Notes under the pieces: generated by a model | Seen by the model: only the letters and a program-made list of their open reading frames with translations | Told to the model about the DNA's origin: nothing | The model's database searches: none | In this document: positions 44,462 through 56,143 of the stretch, piece after piece | How positions within the stretch are numbered: the stretch's first letter is position 1 | Layout of the letters: each line of letters opens with the position of its first letter | Translations under genes and position numbers: made by a program | Source of the DNA: Girardinichthys multiradiatus | Lineage: Eukaryota > Chordata > Actinopteri > Cyprinodontiformes > Goodeidae | Length of the DNA stretch: 64,000 bases | Direction of reading: 5' to 3' | NCBI RefSeq assembly: GCF_021462225.1 | Contig: NC_061798.1 | Span: 25,149,320 to 25,213,319, forward strand

Positions 44462-46434
44462 TCATCTATATGTTTTGGACTCTAAGCCTTATTTCATTAA
44501 AATTGTGATTTTTATTGGACCCTGACTGCCATCTCAAATTTTTGGCTTTTCTTTACATGTGGGTCCTCCTTTTTTGGCAAAAAACAACAGTACTCCTGTT
44601 TTGAGGGTCATAGTTCAGGTACAGTGCAAAGAAACAAATGCCAAATTTCTTTTTACTTCTTTTGAACAAAGCAAAAAAAAACTCCATCAAAATACAAAAC
44701 CAAAAAATAAACCACCCTTGCCAGAAGGTCTTAAAGGTATCAGTCAGTATCCAATAAGGCAGGATTTTGCAAGCTATATCTTTACCTTAATATTAAAGTC
44801 ATTTCAATATCCAGTGTGAGCTGATTAGTACCTAACAGTCCAAAGATATGAATGTCATAAACATATGAATGAAATAGCAAGCAGCCAGTACTTACAGTGC
44901 CAATGCTTTCAACCAGCGCTTCAAACCGCTTTGAACTGGATTACTACCAGAAAAATATGTTTAAGTGGTAATTTATATGATTATATGACCACCACAAAGT
45001 TTCACAACAACATTAAAATAGGAGTAAAACAATACAATTCTTCTAAGTCTTATGCCCTCATGTACACACAGTAGTTTGGAGTAAAAACAAACTCACTTTC
45101 TAACCTGTGTGATTCCTTTAAGGGCCTTGTGTGTTTATCCATACATAAAATGTCCTCCCAAAGCCTGTTTCAAATCGATTTAAAATGATGCATGCAAGGA
45201 TCCACTAGCCTTTTAAATCTGCCTTGTTAGTTATCTTTCCAACTCTGAATTACTGTTTGAACCTAAAGTTTGATTTAGAACACTGTCTGCTTGTTGATGT
45301 CATTGTAAAGAATAAACATACCTGAGAGGAGTAGTGTTCAAATAAAAAATGTGGCTCTCTTGTGGTATATTCAAAAATAACATTTATTTTCATTTTTCGA
45401 ACTGTTAATTCTATAAAAGGAAGTTCTATGTTTAACATCAACGTCTGATGCAATAAAAGCCTAACTTAGTTGCCAGAAACAATCATTTTGAATGGATCAG
45501 AATTATATAATGTATACACATTAATTAGTAAAGTTATCACTTCTGAGTCACTGCTAATCAAGAAGAATCATATTTACTAGCTCCTTCAGGAACATTCAGC
45601 TCAATATTTGTAATTTGTTCCGCTCACTGTGTTTTCTGACAAATTATTATTTATGCAGTAGTTGGCATTTTCAGCATAATTGATTCTAAAGGGACTTCAT
45701 TTAAACTGTAAATAATTTCCATGTAAACTCTGAACTACACACTATGCTTTTACTAAACTTTGCTTGTGTTTGTGTGTCTTCCAATTGAGGAATGTGTAAT
45801 CAAGATCCAGACTGAAAACCCACTAACAAATAAGATGTGTCACGTCCATCTATGCTTAGCTGCTTTTTTCCAGTGTAGGAAAGATTTTGTAGGTCTGAAA
45901 GGTTTAGCAACATCTTCAAAACCAAAGAGACACCTCCTATAGAGAGTACTAGTCAGCTCCTCACCCAGCTTTCACTGCTTCAGAGTCCCCCCCTTCTATA
46001 TAGTTGAACAGAAAATAAAACAGAGACCAAAACATGGCATAGGACACCTAGTCTGACATGAAGAGCCACACCTTGCTGCAGCTAAAAAAAAGGGGTGTAC
46101 AAGAGGGTACCAAAGTCACTGTATATATATGTCTGTATCTTTATGTGCAAGTACTTGTAAGTATGTGTCTTTGTGTGTGGCTTGTTTACAGAGCTTTTCT
46201 GTCATATGTCTTCATCCCTGCTTTATATCCCCTCACTGTTCTTTAGCTCTGTGGCTAAGCCAGCATGAGGCAGAGGCACACTGCAGGTTTCATCCTTGAG
46301 CTTACAGGTGAGTGTTTACGCTCAACAGCAGGAGAAGCAGAAAGAGAATAATATTTTGCAATCAAATGACTTTTGCTCAGAAATGTTTCCTCCCTGAAAT
46401 TGTGCATTTGTCCCAATACATTTACTCTTATTCC

Positions 46435-46477
46435 CTGTGTGTGTGTGTGTGTGCATGTGTGTGTGTGTGTGTGTGTT
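46435..46477. repeat. (GT)n microsatellite
   Basis: Interrupted once by GCATGT. Simple repeat, length-variable in populations as a rule. Confidence 0.9.
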
Positions 46478-46890
46478 TACCTCTCAGTCTGATCCTAAGC
46501 TTATTCTCTAGAAGCCACTGCTTTTCAGAAGCCCTCTCCTTGGGGCATAATGCATGAACAAAAGGCGAGCTTAGGGGCACATCAATTCCACAGGCTTAAC
46601 TGAATGATGGGTGGCGTGCAAGCGAGTGTGTGTTTGCATCATGCTTTCTCCAGAAAGCCCAGCAGAAATTGGGGTGTTTTCCGTGCTAGTGTGTGTGTGC
46701 ATGTGAGGGGGGCTTTGTCGCATGTTAAATGCTGTAATAATGAGCGTATTGAACCAAATGTCATATTGAAGTACAGGGATTTTGGGGGATTTTAGCCCCA
46801 GTTATTAAACACTGAAATTGTCTCTCTATATCTGACAGCTGAGACAAAGTGCTAAATACCGATAGATTGTAATATCTTCAAATAAATATT

Positions 46891-46934
46891 ACATTCATGA
46901 GCCAATGGGATAACATTCATGAGCCAATGGGATA
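46891..46934. repeat. 22-bp exact tandem duplication
   Basis: Two exact head-to-tail units (46891-46912 and 46913-46934), each starting acattcatgag. No third copy. Confidence 0.95.
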
Positions 46935-47339
46935 ACCATATCAGATGGACTCTTACTTTTAAACTTTTTGTCTCTGATTCCTTTGCAAGGGAAAGTTTAG
47001 ACTTGTGAAAGATCAAAAACTGTTTTGTATTTTAGAGCATTCCTTCTATTTGCAAAAGGAGATAATATATATTGTAAAGTATGCTGGGGCTATAAAAAGT
47101 AGAAAAGACATGTCATTTTTATTTAAAAAAACATGTCTTACAAAGATTGCCATCCCTTGATTGCATGAGGTGAATTACCTCATTTGTAGTTCAGGTAAAA
47201 TTCTTACTGTTTCAATAATCACATGAATACAGTACACTGTACACAGTGCATGTCACTGTGGAGAAGTTTAAAACTGTTACAATTAAATATCACAAACTCT
47301 AAACATGTCATGGAGCAATATGTATGTACTCAACTTTAA

Positions 47340-48130
47340 ACTCATCCAAACAATGCTTTCCATCTAAACTGACAGGCTGGGTATTTATAAATCAAAGAAG
47401 CCCAATAGGCTCATGGTAACTCTGGAGAAGCTGCAAAGATCTACAGCTCAGGTAGGAGCATGTGTTGACAGGACAATCATTTATAGTAATTCAAATTTAG
47501 TCTTTATGGAAGAGTGGCAAAACAAAAGCCATTCCTGAGAAAAAGCCACAAAACATCCTATTGGTCATTTGCCAAAAGCTATGTAGGGTACACAGCAACC
47601 ATAGGAAGAATGTCAGTATTATATGGTATTGTGCATCACCCTACATCCGAGGGTAGACAATACAGACCAAGGAAAAAAAGGTTTTATAATATGTAGATGT
47701 TTCTTTGTTTAACTACACCTAACTGGAATAACTGGATCATTAGCAGGCTCCTGTAGAACACCTATATTTGAATGAGCATACCATCTGTAGAGTGAAATGG
47801 GTGGCAGTAGCATCATGCTGTTGGGATACTTTATTTTTAGCAGAGACAGAGAATTTGGTTGGAGTTCATTTGAAGATGGATGGAGCTAAATGCAGAATGA
47901 CAGTTGTGGAATAAAAATAGTTGAAGACTGAAAAATACTTGAGACTGGGGTGAAGGTTCACCTATCAGCAAGACAGCGAACCCCAAACATGCAGTCAGAA
48001 CTACTATGGGCTTGATTAAATCAAGCTTTGGATGTTTTCGTGGTTCAGTTTGCATCACTTACTAATGGAGAATCAAGACAATTGTGGATGACTACCCAAC
48101 GGCAACCCTGTATGTTTTTTTCTTTCACTT
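47340..48130 (+). mobile_element. Tc1-like transposon relic
   Basis: Ordered anchors of a third Tc1 family: 'tggtaactctggagaagctgcaaagatc', 'ctttatggaagagtggcaa', 'gtggcagtagcatcatgctgttggga', 'gacttgagactggggtgaaggttcacc' and 'cagcaagacagcgaaccccaaacatgcag'. These cover the first helix-turn-helix to the second acidic block; the latter reads Q-Q-D-S-E-P-Q-T, so the Asp-Asn pair is disturbed. No terminal repeats were found and frames are broken. Confidence 0.65.
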
Positions 48131-48285
48131 TGTCAACAATTGGCCCATAGAGGAATTTAGCTCATATAGAGAGTTGGGTCATGACCAATTACCACATAAG
48201 AAACAATAGTTTCTGTAATGGATTTATAGCTGAGACAGCTTCAAGTATGATTTTCCACTTTTTAAGAAGTGGAAAATAATGTTTG

Positions 48286-49088
48286 TGTCATATTGGGTTG
48301 TTTTAAGACTAATAAACACAATCACAAGGGAACCAAGGCAGCGTTTTAACAGTTTATTTGATTCACAAACGTTGGTTCATTCTGGAATCCGGACTGGGTC
48401 AGCGGGCAAGATTGGGATCTCACTGAAGGAGAAGAAGAGAGGCTTAGAGAGCGTTTGAGCAAAAGTAGATTAATAATACTAAAATCCGTCAGGGTTAGAC
48501 TCACGGAAAATGAGTTCTTAGTCAGGTTAAGGAGGAATAAGTCTTTACCACAACGGCTGAGGTTGGCAGGAGGGTACACCAGCAGGGAAAAGTATTTCCT
48601 CATTCTTTTAAATTTGTGCTTTACTATTCACTGGATCCCATGGAGGGACGATGATCCGTGGGAGAGTGGACAGGGAGGTGGATGGTTGTCAGAAGCTGAT
48701 AGAAGGTTATATCCAGAAACTTGGGTCCAGGAAGGAGGCAGATAGCAGACTCACGGACAAGGCGTTGAGGTTTGAATTCCCATGTTCATCTGAACAGGGC
48801 AGGAGACATAAAGTCCACCGAAACTCACTTCTTATAAGGCACAGGAGAAAAACAAGATGATCAGAGAAATAGTAGAACACAGGACAGCAGCAGCAGAGGT
48901 CGAGCTGTTTACCATGCTTTGTGAGACAACGAGCTGACGCCTCCCTCTGGTTTTCCACTCCTTTTGAGCCCAGGTTGATTGCTCGGTGATGAGCAACAGC
49001 TGCACAGCAGCACCTCCTGGTCACACCCTGAGTGGGAGGAAAAGCACAGCACAAACACAGACTGCACACAACCACCGTGGATATGATA
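48286..49088 (-). repeat. 3' LTR of Ty3/gypsy element 2
   Basis: Plus-strand start 'tgtcatattgggttgttttaagac'; the other end reads 'ggatatgata', where the expected terminal TG has mutated to TA on the minus strand. It contains a block (about 48490-48840) missing from the 5' LTR. Confidence 0.8.
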
Positions 49089-49101
49089 GTACTCCCCCCT
49101 T
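49089..49101 (-). other. Polypurine tract of element 2
   Basis: Minus strand 'aaggggggagtac' directly before the 3' LTR. Confidence 0.7.
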
Positions 49102-49276
49102 AACCGACGCCTCCTGGCAGCTGACTGGTGGAAGGAGTAGAGGCTGCTTCAAATTCTGCGATGAGATCCGGGTCCAAAATAAAACTACGGGGCACCCATG
49201 AGCGGTGCTCCAGACCGTATCCCTCCCAGTCGACTAAATATTGAACACCCCGCCCCCTGCGCCTAGAGTCCACTAT
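49102..49276 (-). pseudogene. pol: Chromodomain C-terminal part, element 2
   Basis: Minus-strand reading gives [21 protein letters not shown] and then R-S-W-V-P-R-S-F-I, ending near P-G-G-V-G. The aromatic residues and W-E of the chromodomain are present. The preceding Y-T-V-H-K lies at 51405 and beyond, on the other side of the LINE. Confidence 0.75.
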
Positions 49277-51404
49277 TTTCAGAATCAGAATCAGAATCAG
49301 AATCAGAAAAGCTTTATTGCCAAGTACGTTTTTGGACATACAAGGAATTTGTTTTGGCGTAGTCGGTGCAATACAATACAAATTAAACAGTACAAACATA
49401 TCTACAATATAATATAAATATAAGTGCACAGTTTTAAGTGAGTGAGAGTAAATATAGAGCAGTATAAGATGCAAGAGCAATACAACAGTGCAGGTGATCA
49501 TTGTGCAAGTAAAGCAGTGCAAGTAAGCAGGAGTCCAAGCTGAGCGTTAATGTAACGCATAGAGTTACAGGTTACAGGTGTCCTGTCAGCAAAAAAAGGG
49601 GGGGTGTGGGGGAAAGGGAGAGTGTCAGTGTGGTTTCCGGGCTTTGTTAACCAGGCTGGTGGCAGATGGGAAAAAACTGTTCTTGTGGCGTGAGGTTTTG
49701 GTCCGGATGGACCGCAGCCTCCTGCCAGAGGGGAGGAAGAGTTTGTTGACGTCCCTCTCCTGGATGGAAAGAGCCGTCCTCGGCGTGGGTAGGGGGCTGG
49801 TGGGGGGGAACTTCAGGGTGGGGATTGGAGGTGCCAAGGCCCCTCTTGAGGTTGGGGAGGTGGGGGTGGTGGATTGTGGCTGCAGCTGTTGGGGGGCGTC
49901 GTGGGAGATGGTTGCAGGACTGTCCCTTTGTCTTTCAAAGCGGCAGTAGAACTCGTTCAGGTCGTTGGCGAGGCGTCGGTCGTTGATGGAGTGGGGGGCT
50001 TTCGGCTTGTAGTTGGTGATTTGCTTGAGCCCTTTCCAGACAGACGCAGAGTCGTTGGCTGAGAACTGGTTTTGGAGCTTCTCAGAGTACAGTCGTTTGG
50101 CCTCTTTCACTGCCTTGCCAAACTTGTACTTTGCCTCTCTGTATATGTCTTTGTCCCCACTCCTGAAGGCCTCTTCCTTATCCAGTCTTAACCTTCTGAG
50201 TTTAGCTGTGAACCAGGGTTTGTCGTTGTTGTAACTCACCCTGGTGCATGATGGTACACAGCTGTCCTCACAGAAGCTGATGTAGGAAGTCACAGCCTCT
50301 GTGTACTCGTCCAGACTATTGGTAGTAGTCCTGAACACATCCCAGTCTGTACAGCCTAAACACGCCTGGAGATTCTCCACAGCCTCACTGCTCCACTTCC
50401 TTGTCGTCCTCACAACAGGTTTGCAGAGCTTTAGTTTCTGCCTGTATGCAGGAATCAGGTGGACCATGATGTGGTCGGATTGGCCCAGTGCAGCACGTGG
50501 GACGGCGTGATAAGCGTCTCTGATGGTGGTGTAACAGTGATCCAGAATGTTGTCCTCTCTGGTCGGACATTTTATAAACTGTCTATATTTGGGGAGTTCG
50601 TGGGTCAGATTACCTTTGTTAAAGTCACCAGCGACGATTACTAAGGAGTCCGGGTTGGTCCGCTCCACACTCAGTATCTGGTCGGCGAGCATGCGCTGTG
50701 CGACCTGCACGTTAGCTTGCGGTGGGATGTAAACACCGACCAGGATGAACGAAGCGAACTCACGGGGGGAATAGAAAGGCTTACAGTTTATGATGAAGGA
50801 TTCCAGGTCTGGAGAACAGTGCTGCTGAATCACTGTCACGTCGTTGCACCAACCACTGTTGAGGTAAAAACAGATTCCTCCACCTTTCGCTTTGCCGGAG
50901 AGTTCCGTGTCTCTGTCCGCTCTGTAGAGCTGGAATCCTGCCAGCTGCAGCGCAGAGTCCGGTATTAATCCACACAGCCACGTCTCCGTGAAGCACAAAA
51001 CTGCCGATGAATAAAAGTCCCTGTTTTTCCCCAACAACAGTTGTAGTTCCTCCATTTTGTTGGGAAGTGAGCGCACGTTAGAGAGAAATATTCCAGGTAA
51101 CGGTGTTCGTAGTCCACGCTGGCGAAGACGTACCAGCACCCCAGCCCGTTTCCCTCTCTTCCGGCGTTTCACCGCGTGAACAAAGGTGAGCGCACCTTTG
51201 ACCAGAATGTCCAAATATTCCAGAGCAGTGGGCAGAAATGTTGGAAATAACTCCTCTGGTGTAGTAGCCCTGATGTTCATGAGTTCTTCTCTGGTGAGAG
51301 AGCTCCGGGTACCATCACAGAAGACCGTTTTAAAGCAAAAAACAAAACAAAACAATGCGCACCAACACGCCGAGGCGACCATCTGCGGCGCCATCTTGTA
51401 CGTT
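49277..51404 (-). mobile_element. Rex1/CR1-like LINE, copy B (RT deleted)
   Basis: Full-length at both ends but missing about 1.25 kb that includes the whole RT. The 3' tail is a hexamer repeat (agaatc)n on the plus strand at 49279-49305. The chromodomain codons of Ty3/gypsy element 2 join exactly across it (Y-T-V-H-K then I-V-D-S) with no duplicated bases, so the insertion made no target duplication. The 5' end starts about ten bases before the ATG at 51394. Confidence 0.85.
49625..51394 (-). CDS. LINE ORF: endonuclease fused to RT tail
   Basis: A 589-codon open frame starting at the ATG 51394 (M-A-P-Q-M-V). A frame extension of 14 codons upstream lies in the host element, so I do not use it. 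The first 30 residues are hydrophobic and cysteine-rich ([12 protein letters not shown]), unlike a typical LINE N-terminus. The APE endonuclease follows: [38 protein letters not shown] and Q-S-D-H-I. After the lysine-rich linker the frame jumps from R-D-V-N-K-L-F to the RT C-terminal tail ([13 protein letters not shown]). The RT and its F-A-D-D box are absent. Confidence 0.8.
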   Translation of the reverse strand: MAPQMVASACWCALFCFVFCFKTVFCDGTRSSLTREELMNIRATTPEELFPTFLPTALEYLDILVKGALTFVHAVKRRKRGKRAGVLVRLRQRGLRTPLPGIFLSNVRSLPNKMEELQLLLGKNRDFYSSAVLCFTETWLCGLIPDSALQLAGFQLYRADRDTELSGKAKGGGICFYLNSGWCNDVTVIQQHCSPDLESFIINCKPFYSPREFASFILVGVYIPPQANVQVAQRMLADQILSVERTNPDSLVIVAGDFNKGNLTHELPKYRQFIKCPTREDNILDHCYTTIRDAYHAVPRAALGQSDHIMVHLIPAYRQKLKLCKPVVRTTRKWSSEAVENLQACLGCTDWDVFRTTTNSLDEYTEAVTSYISFCEDSCVPSCTRVSYNNDKPWFTAKLRRLRLDKEEAFRSGDKDIYREAKYKFGKAVKEAKRLYSEKLQNQFSANDSASVWKGLKQITNYKPKAPHSINDRRLANDLNEFYCRFERQRDSPATISHDAPQQLQPQSTTPTSPTSRGALAPPIPTLKFPPTSPLPTPRTALSIQERDVNKLFLPSGRRLRSIRTKTSRHKNSFFPSATSLVNKARKPH

Positions 51405-52463
51405 CTTGTGGACGGTGTAGGCTGGATGACCGTCAATGTCCAGGGCGGATGGAGAGGGCCTGGATGGAGGGCACAATGGACTTGAAATGACTGGTTTAAT
51501 CTGGAAAATGTGAAAAGTAGGGTGCACTATAGTGAGCGGGCAATCTGAGTCGAATAGCTGTAGGACTGATCACTGACTCAATTCTGAATGGCCCTAGAAA
51601 ACATGGTGCAAGCTTCTTAGAAAAAGCTTTTAAAATAAAGTTTTGGGAGGACAACCATACATCTTGGCCCAGGGAATAGGTAGGTGTGGGAGTCCTCTTC
51701 CTGTCAGCATAGCGCTTATTCTGAGCTGAGGTCCGCTGAAGAGCGGCTTTAGTTTGGTCCCACAGTCTTTTGCACTGACAGAAGTAGGTTCTGACTGAGG
51801 GAAGGGTCTAATCAGGGAAAAGAGTGGGTTGATAACCACAAGAAGCTTCAAAAGGTGATAACCCGGTAGCTGCAGAGATATGGCTGTTGTGGGTGTATTC
51901 AACCCAGGCCAAATGCTTGCTCCAAGTAGTAGGGTTATGGTTACACAGACAGCAAAGGGTATTTTCTAACTCTTGATTCAGTCTTTCGCATTGTCTTTTA
52001 GTTTGGGGGTGAAAACCTGAAGATAGCTGGGATTTAGCTCCCAAAGCACTGAAAAAATCTCGCCAAACCTGCAAGATGAACTGGGGCCCTCTGTCTGAAA
52101 TAATCTCCATGGGAACCCCATGAAGATGAAAAACGTGGTTAGCCTTTGCAGCTGAAGGAAGTTTGGTTGAGGCTAGAAAATGACAGACTTTTGAAAAACA
52201 ATCAATTATAGACATAATGTCCATTTTATTTTTAGATGGAGACCAGTGACAAAATCTAAAGCGTTATGTGACCAGGGGCGACTGGGTATTGTCAAGGTTT
52301 GTAATAAACCAGCAGGCGGTTTGTAGGAGGATTTGTTTCGGGCACAGGTTGTGCAAGCAGAAACAAAGTTGACAACATCCCTGTTGACGGTTGGCCACCA
52401 AAAATACCTTCGAATAAGGGATATAGTATGACTAGCCCCCGGGTGACCTGAAAACGTAGATGT
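51405..52463 (-). pseudogene. pol: Integrase core, element 2
   Basis: From 52463: zinc-finger end C-T-T-C-A-R-N-K, then A-L-D-F-V-T-G. The frame shifts near 52215, and 52224-51808 is open with I-I-D-C-F-S-K (Asp), I-S-D-R-G-P-Q-F (Asp) and Q-C-E-R-L-N-Q (Glu). Thirty-five residues lie between the second Asp and the Glu, the DD35E spacing of retroviral-type integrases. The C-terminal part and the first half of the chromodomain (Y-T-V-H-K at 51405-51420) are broken by stops near 51800. Confidence 0.8.
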
Positions 52464-54300
52464 CATCATTAATAGAAGAGAACAAGAATAATCCTAGGTT
52501 TCTCTTTAGTACAGTTGCTAAACTTACACAGAGTCATAGCTCTGTTGAGCCATCCATTCCCTTAGCTCTTAGCAGTCATGATTTTATGGGATTCTTCTTA
52601 AATAAAATTAATTCTATTAAAAAGACATACTCCCGAAGATGATGATTTCATCCTCAGCAAGTGAGACAACATTGGAAATAACTGCAGAACCTGATTTGTG
52701 TTTGGACTGTTTTGATCCTGTGAAGCTTCCTGAGTTATCAGAAATATTAGCTTCATCTAAACCTTCAACTTGTATGTTAGACCCAATCCCAACCAAATTA
52801 TTTAAGGAAGTGTTCCCTCTGATTACCAGCCCCATTTTAGATATGATTAATCTATCTTTAGTAAATGGATATGTACCACAGGCTTTTAAGTTAGCTGTAA
52901 TTAAACCTTTACTTAAGAAACCTTCGCTTGATCGAGATGACTTGAAAAATTACAGACCTATATCCAATCTTCCATTCTTATCTAAAATTCTTGAGAAAAT
53001 TATTGCTAATCAAATGTGTGAGCATTTTTACAGCAATGACCTATTTGAAGAGTTTCAGTCAGGTTTCAGAGCCACAGCACTGAAACAGCTCTGCTGAAAG
53101 TCACTAATGACATTCTTATGGCCTCAGATAATGGACTTGTGTCTGTTCTGGTTCTGTTAGATCTCAGTGCTACAATTGATACTGTCGATCACAACATTCT
53201 CTTAGAAAGGCTGGAATATGCTGTAGGGATCAGGGGAACAGCGCTAGGCTGGTTTAAATCTTATGTCTGACATATTCCAGTTTGTTTATGTAAATGATAA
53301 ATCATTTTTCAACTCCAGGGTTAATTGTGGAGTACCACAGGGTTCAGTACTTGGGCCAATTCTCTTTACTATATATATGCTTCCAATAGGTCAAATTATC
53401 AGGCAGCATGGGATAAATCTTCACTGTTACGCTGATGATACTCAGCTTTACTTATCCATGAATCCTGATGAGCCCAACCAGTTAGGTAGACTACAAGCAT
53501 GTCTTGAAGACATAAAAACTTGGATGACTTTAAATTTTCTGCCTCTAAATTCAGACAAGACAGAAGTTGTCGTCTTTGGACCGGAGTCTTTAAAAAAGAA
53601 ACTGCTTAGTCAATCACTTAACCTGGATGGCATTAAATTGACCTCTGATAATAAAGTAAAAAACCTTGGTGTTATTTTTGACCAGGACATGTAATTTAAA
53701 TAGCATATTAAACAGGTTTCTAGGATTTCCTTCTTTCATCTCCAGAACATTGCCAAAATTAGAAATATCCTATCCAGGAGTGACGCTGAAAAAGTAGTCC
53801 ACGCATTTGTTACTTCAAGGCTGGACTATTGTAATTCGTTACTATCAGGATGTCCACAAAATGCAGTTAAAAGCCTTCAGATGATTCAAAATGCTGCTGC
53901 AAGAGTTCTGATGAAAATTAAAACGAGAGATCATATTTCTCCTTTTTTAGCTTCCCTTCATTGGCTCCCTGTTAAATCCAGAATAGAATTTAAAATTATC
54001 CTCCTCACATATAAAGCCCTTAATGATCTAGCTCCATCATACATCAGAGATCTGATTGTTCCATCAATCCTAACAGAGCACTTCGTTCTCAGACTGCAGG
54101 TTTACTGGTGGTTCCTAGAGTCTCTAGAAGTAGAATGGGAGGCAGATACTTTAGTTATCAGGCTCCTCTCCTGTGGAACCAGCTCCCAGCTTTAGTCCGT
54201 GAGGCAGACACACTGTCTACTTTTAAGGCTAGGCTTAAAACTTTCCTTTTCAATAAAGCTTATAGTTAGAGTGGCTTAGGTTATCAGGGAGGGAGCCTTC
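52464..54300 (+). pseudogene. L2 reverse transcriptase and C-terminal domain
   Basis: Pieces in different frames: 52639-53097 (L-D-P-I-P-T-K-L-F-K, Y-R-P-I-S-N-L-P-F-L-S-K), a broken stretch at 53098-53262 (L-L-D-L-S-A, with I-D-T-V-D-H), 53263-53694 (N-C-G-V-P-Q-G-S-V-L-G-P, then the catalytic C-Y-A-D-D-T-Q-L) and 53881-54195 (F-L-A-S-L-H-W-L-P-V). Catalytic residues survive, but frameshifts near 53080 and 53250 and stops at 52640 and 53692 prevent a full protein. Confidence 0.8.
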
Positions 54301-55474
54301 ATCCCCCCCTGTTGGTTGGAGTAAGGGGGAGTCAGGTTTAGCCTAAACCGGCTCAGTTATGGTTGAGGTGCAAACACACCCTCCATTTCTGCTACCTGTG
54401 TGACCCCTTCTCTTTTCCGATGGTTGTGATCAGTCTGACAGAGAGAGGTATCCCAATCCTTGTGGTTTTTAGTATAACAATGACCATCAGTGGGACCCTT
54501 TGTGGGGTGCCTTGAGACGACATTGTTGTAAATAAGCGCCGTTTAACTAAATAATCTGAACAGAAACTATCTGTGTAGTTATGCTGCTATAGGCTTAGGC
54601 TGCTGGAGGACATAACGACCACTTTCACCCTCTTCGCTACATTCTCACACTACTCTCCAATTTTGCATTATTTGCTGTTATTTCAGCTTTTAACCTTGTT
54701 CTCTCTTTTCTCTTCCTAGAAACTACACCTGGACTGGCTCTGTGTCTGCCTGTGACAGCTTTCTGGAGAGGGGAATCGTCCGAGCTTCTGCTGGCAACAA
54801 CTTAATGCTCACCCTCTACCGATGATCCACATAGCCCTGTCATTTAGTGTTTAACCCTTTCTCTCTCCTAGACATGGAAATTGACTGAGCTTTTACTGTA
54901 ACTAACTATATGTGCTCTCTTTCAGACTCTAACCTTGAAAACTGGCTCAGTGTTTACCTGTTCTTTCTTTCTAGGTGAAACGACTAAAGGAGCTACATCC
55001 ATTAACATTTAGTTTTCCTTCCCATAGAAAGTACTTCTGGATTAGTGCTTCTGTGTTCTTTTTGTGTCTCTGCTCTGTTCTCTCAAACACACAGTCGGTC
55101 GTGGCAGATGGCCGCTCATACTGAGCCTGGTTCTGCTGGAGGTTTCTTCCTGTTAAAAGGGAGTTTTTCCTCTCCGCTGTCGCTACATGCATGCTCAGTA
55201 TGAGGGATTGCTGCAAAATCAACGCCAGTGACTGTCCACTGTCTCTACATGCTCATCCGGGAGGAGTGAATGCTGCAAGTCACTGACTGGATGCAATCTG
55301 CTCGGTTTCCTTAGATAGAAAAACTTTTTATCCAATTTGAATAAAAAGCTAACTCCGACTGCACTGTTAAATTGTTAGGATTAATAGGAATGTATGTACC
55401 TGACTGTTGTGAAGTGCCTTGAGACAACATGTGTTGTGAATTGGCGCTATATAAATAAAACTGAATTGAATTGA
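52464..55474 (+). mobile_element. L2-type LINE, 5' truncated
   Basis: Begins inside ORF2 before the RT (S-S-L-I-E-E-N-K-N-N-P-R-F) and runs through RT, C-terminal domain and 3' UTR to 'cgctatataaataaaactgaattgaattga'. A 4-bp repeat atgt is on both sides (52460-52463 and 55475-55478). The integrase finger of Ty3/gypsy element 2 reads through as G-H-T-S-T-F-S-G-H-P-G if the insert is ignored. The longest L2 copy in the window. Confidence 0.85.
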
Positions 55475-55478
55475 ATGT

Positions 55479-55799
55479 ATGACCCCACTGAATGACCTGA
55501 GACCTAACTGCTGTGGGAACATAAAGGTGCCTTGGAGGTCCCCCACCTGGATCTGGTTCATCTTGTTGAGTCTGTCTTATCTGATCCTCTAATCCCCATG
55601 TTAAAACACCCACAACACAGAAGGGGCCTATGATGGGATCTGCTTCTGACTCTTCTTTAGTAGAAGAAAACTGTCTGGAAAGGGCATCCGGTTTTATGTT
55701 TTTGGAACCTGGGCGGTAAGTAATGGTGAAATTGAAACGAAAACAATGACTAATAGGACTGTCTGGGGTTAAGCCGTTTGGCCTTTCTAATGTATTCAA
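55479..55799 (-). pseudogene. pol: RNase H end and linker, element 2
   Basis: Reads [19 protein letters not shown], the end of RNase H. The linker follows, up to V-I-Q-W-G-H, where the L2 interrupts the integrase finger. Upstream of residue N-T-L-E-R the sequence jumps to the pre-RT region, so the RT and most of RNase H are lost. Confidence 0.75.
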
Positions 55800-56143
55800 G
55801 GTTTTTCTATGGCGCAGTCATAAAGTCGATGGGGTGGAAGAGAGAGGGCAAGATCTTTACTGAACACTTTTTCTAGGTCGTGGTATTCTACAGGGACATT
55901 AGTTAAATCAGGAGTTGTAGAGGGGTCGACCTGAGTGGTAAAAGGTGGGCACTACAGAGCGAAGACAGGTGGCGTGACAGTCAGTGCTCCATGCCTCGAT
56001 ACGGGAATCCACCAGTTTATGTGAGGATTATGTTGTTTAAGCCACGGGTGTCCTAAAACTAAGGAAGACTCCTTAGTAGGAAACAGGAGGAACAAAATGG
56101 TCTGATGATGGTTACCGGATGCAATAAGCTCTAAATCTTGTGT
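55800..56143 (-). pseudogene. pol: Protease to RT spacer, element 2
   Basis: Minus-strand sequence resembles the region after protease and before RT of element 1 ('gaatataccacgacctagaaaaagtgtt' type). Stops in all frames. The deletion that removed the RT joins near 55800. Confidence 0.5.

Larger units (their letters stand above)
44467..47339. other. Unassigned sequence
   Basis: No gene or repeat family was recognised. It holds the (GT)n tract and a 22-bp tandem duplication listed separately. Frames such as 46312-46557 run over the microsatellite and are not credible. Confidence 0.35.

Noticed and set aside
46312..46557. Open frame encoding a cysteine/valine run
   Set aside because: It is a translated GT microsatellite.
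48346..48745. Frames on both strands inside the left LTR of element 2
   Set aside because: They partly recur at 57443-57659 in the other LTR and have no protein features.
49279..49305. Short direct repeats that could suggest a CRISPR-like array
   Set aside because: Hexamer tail of the Rex1-like LINE; no spacers, and the genome is vertebrate.
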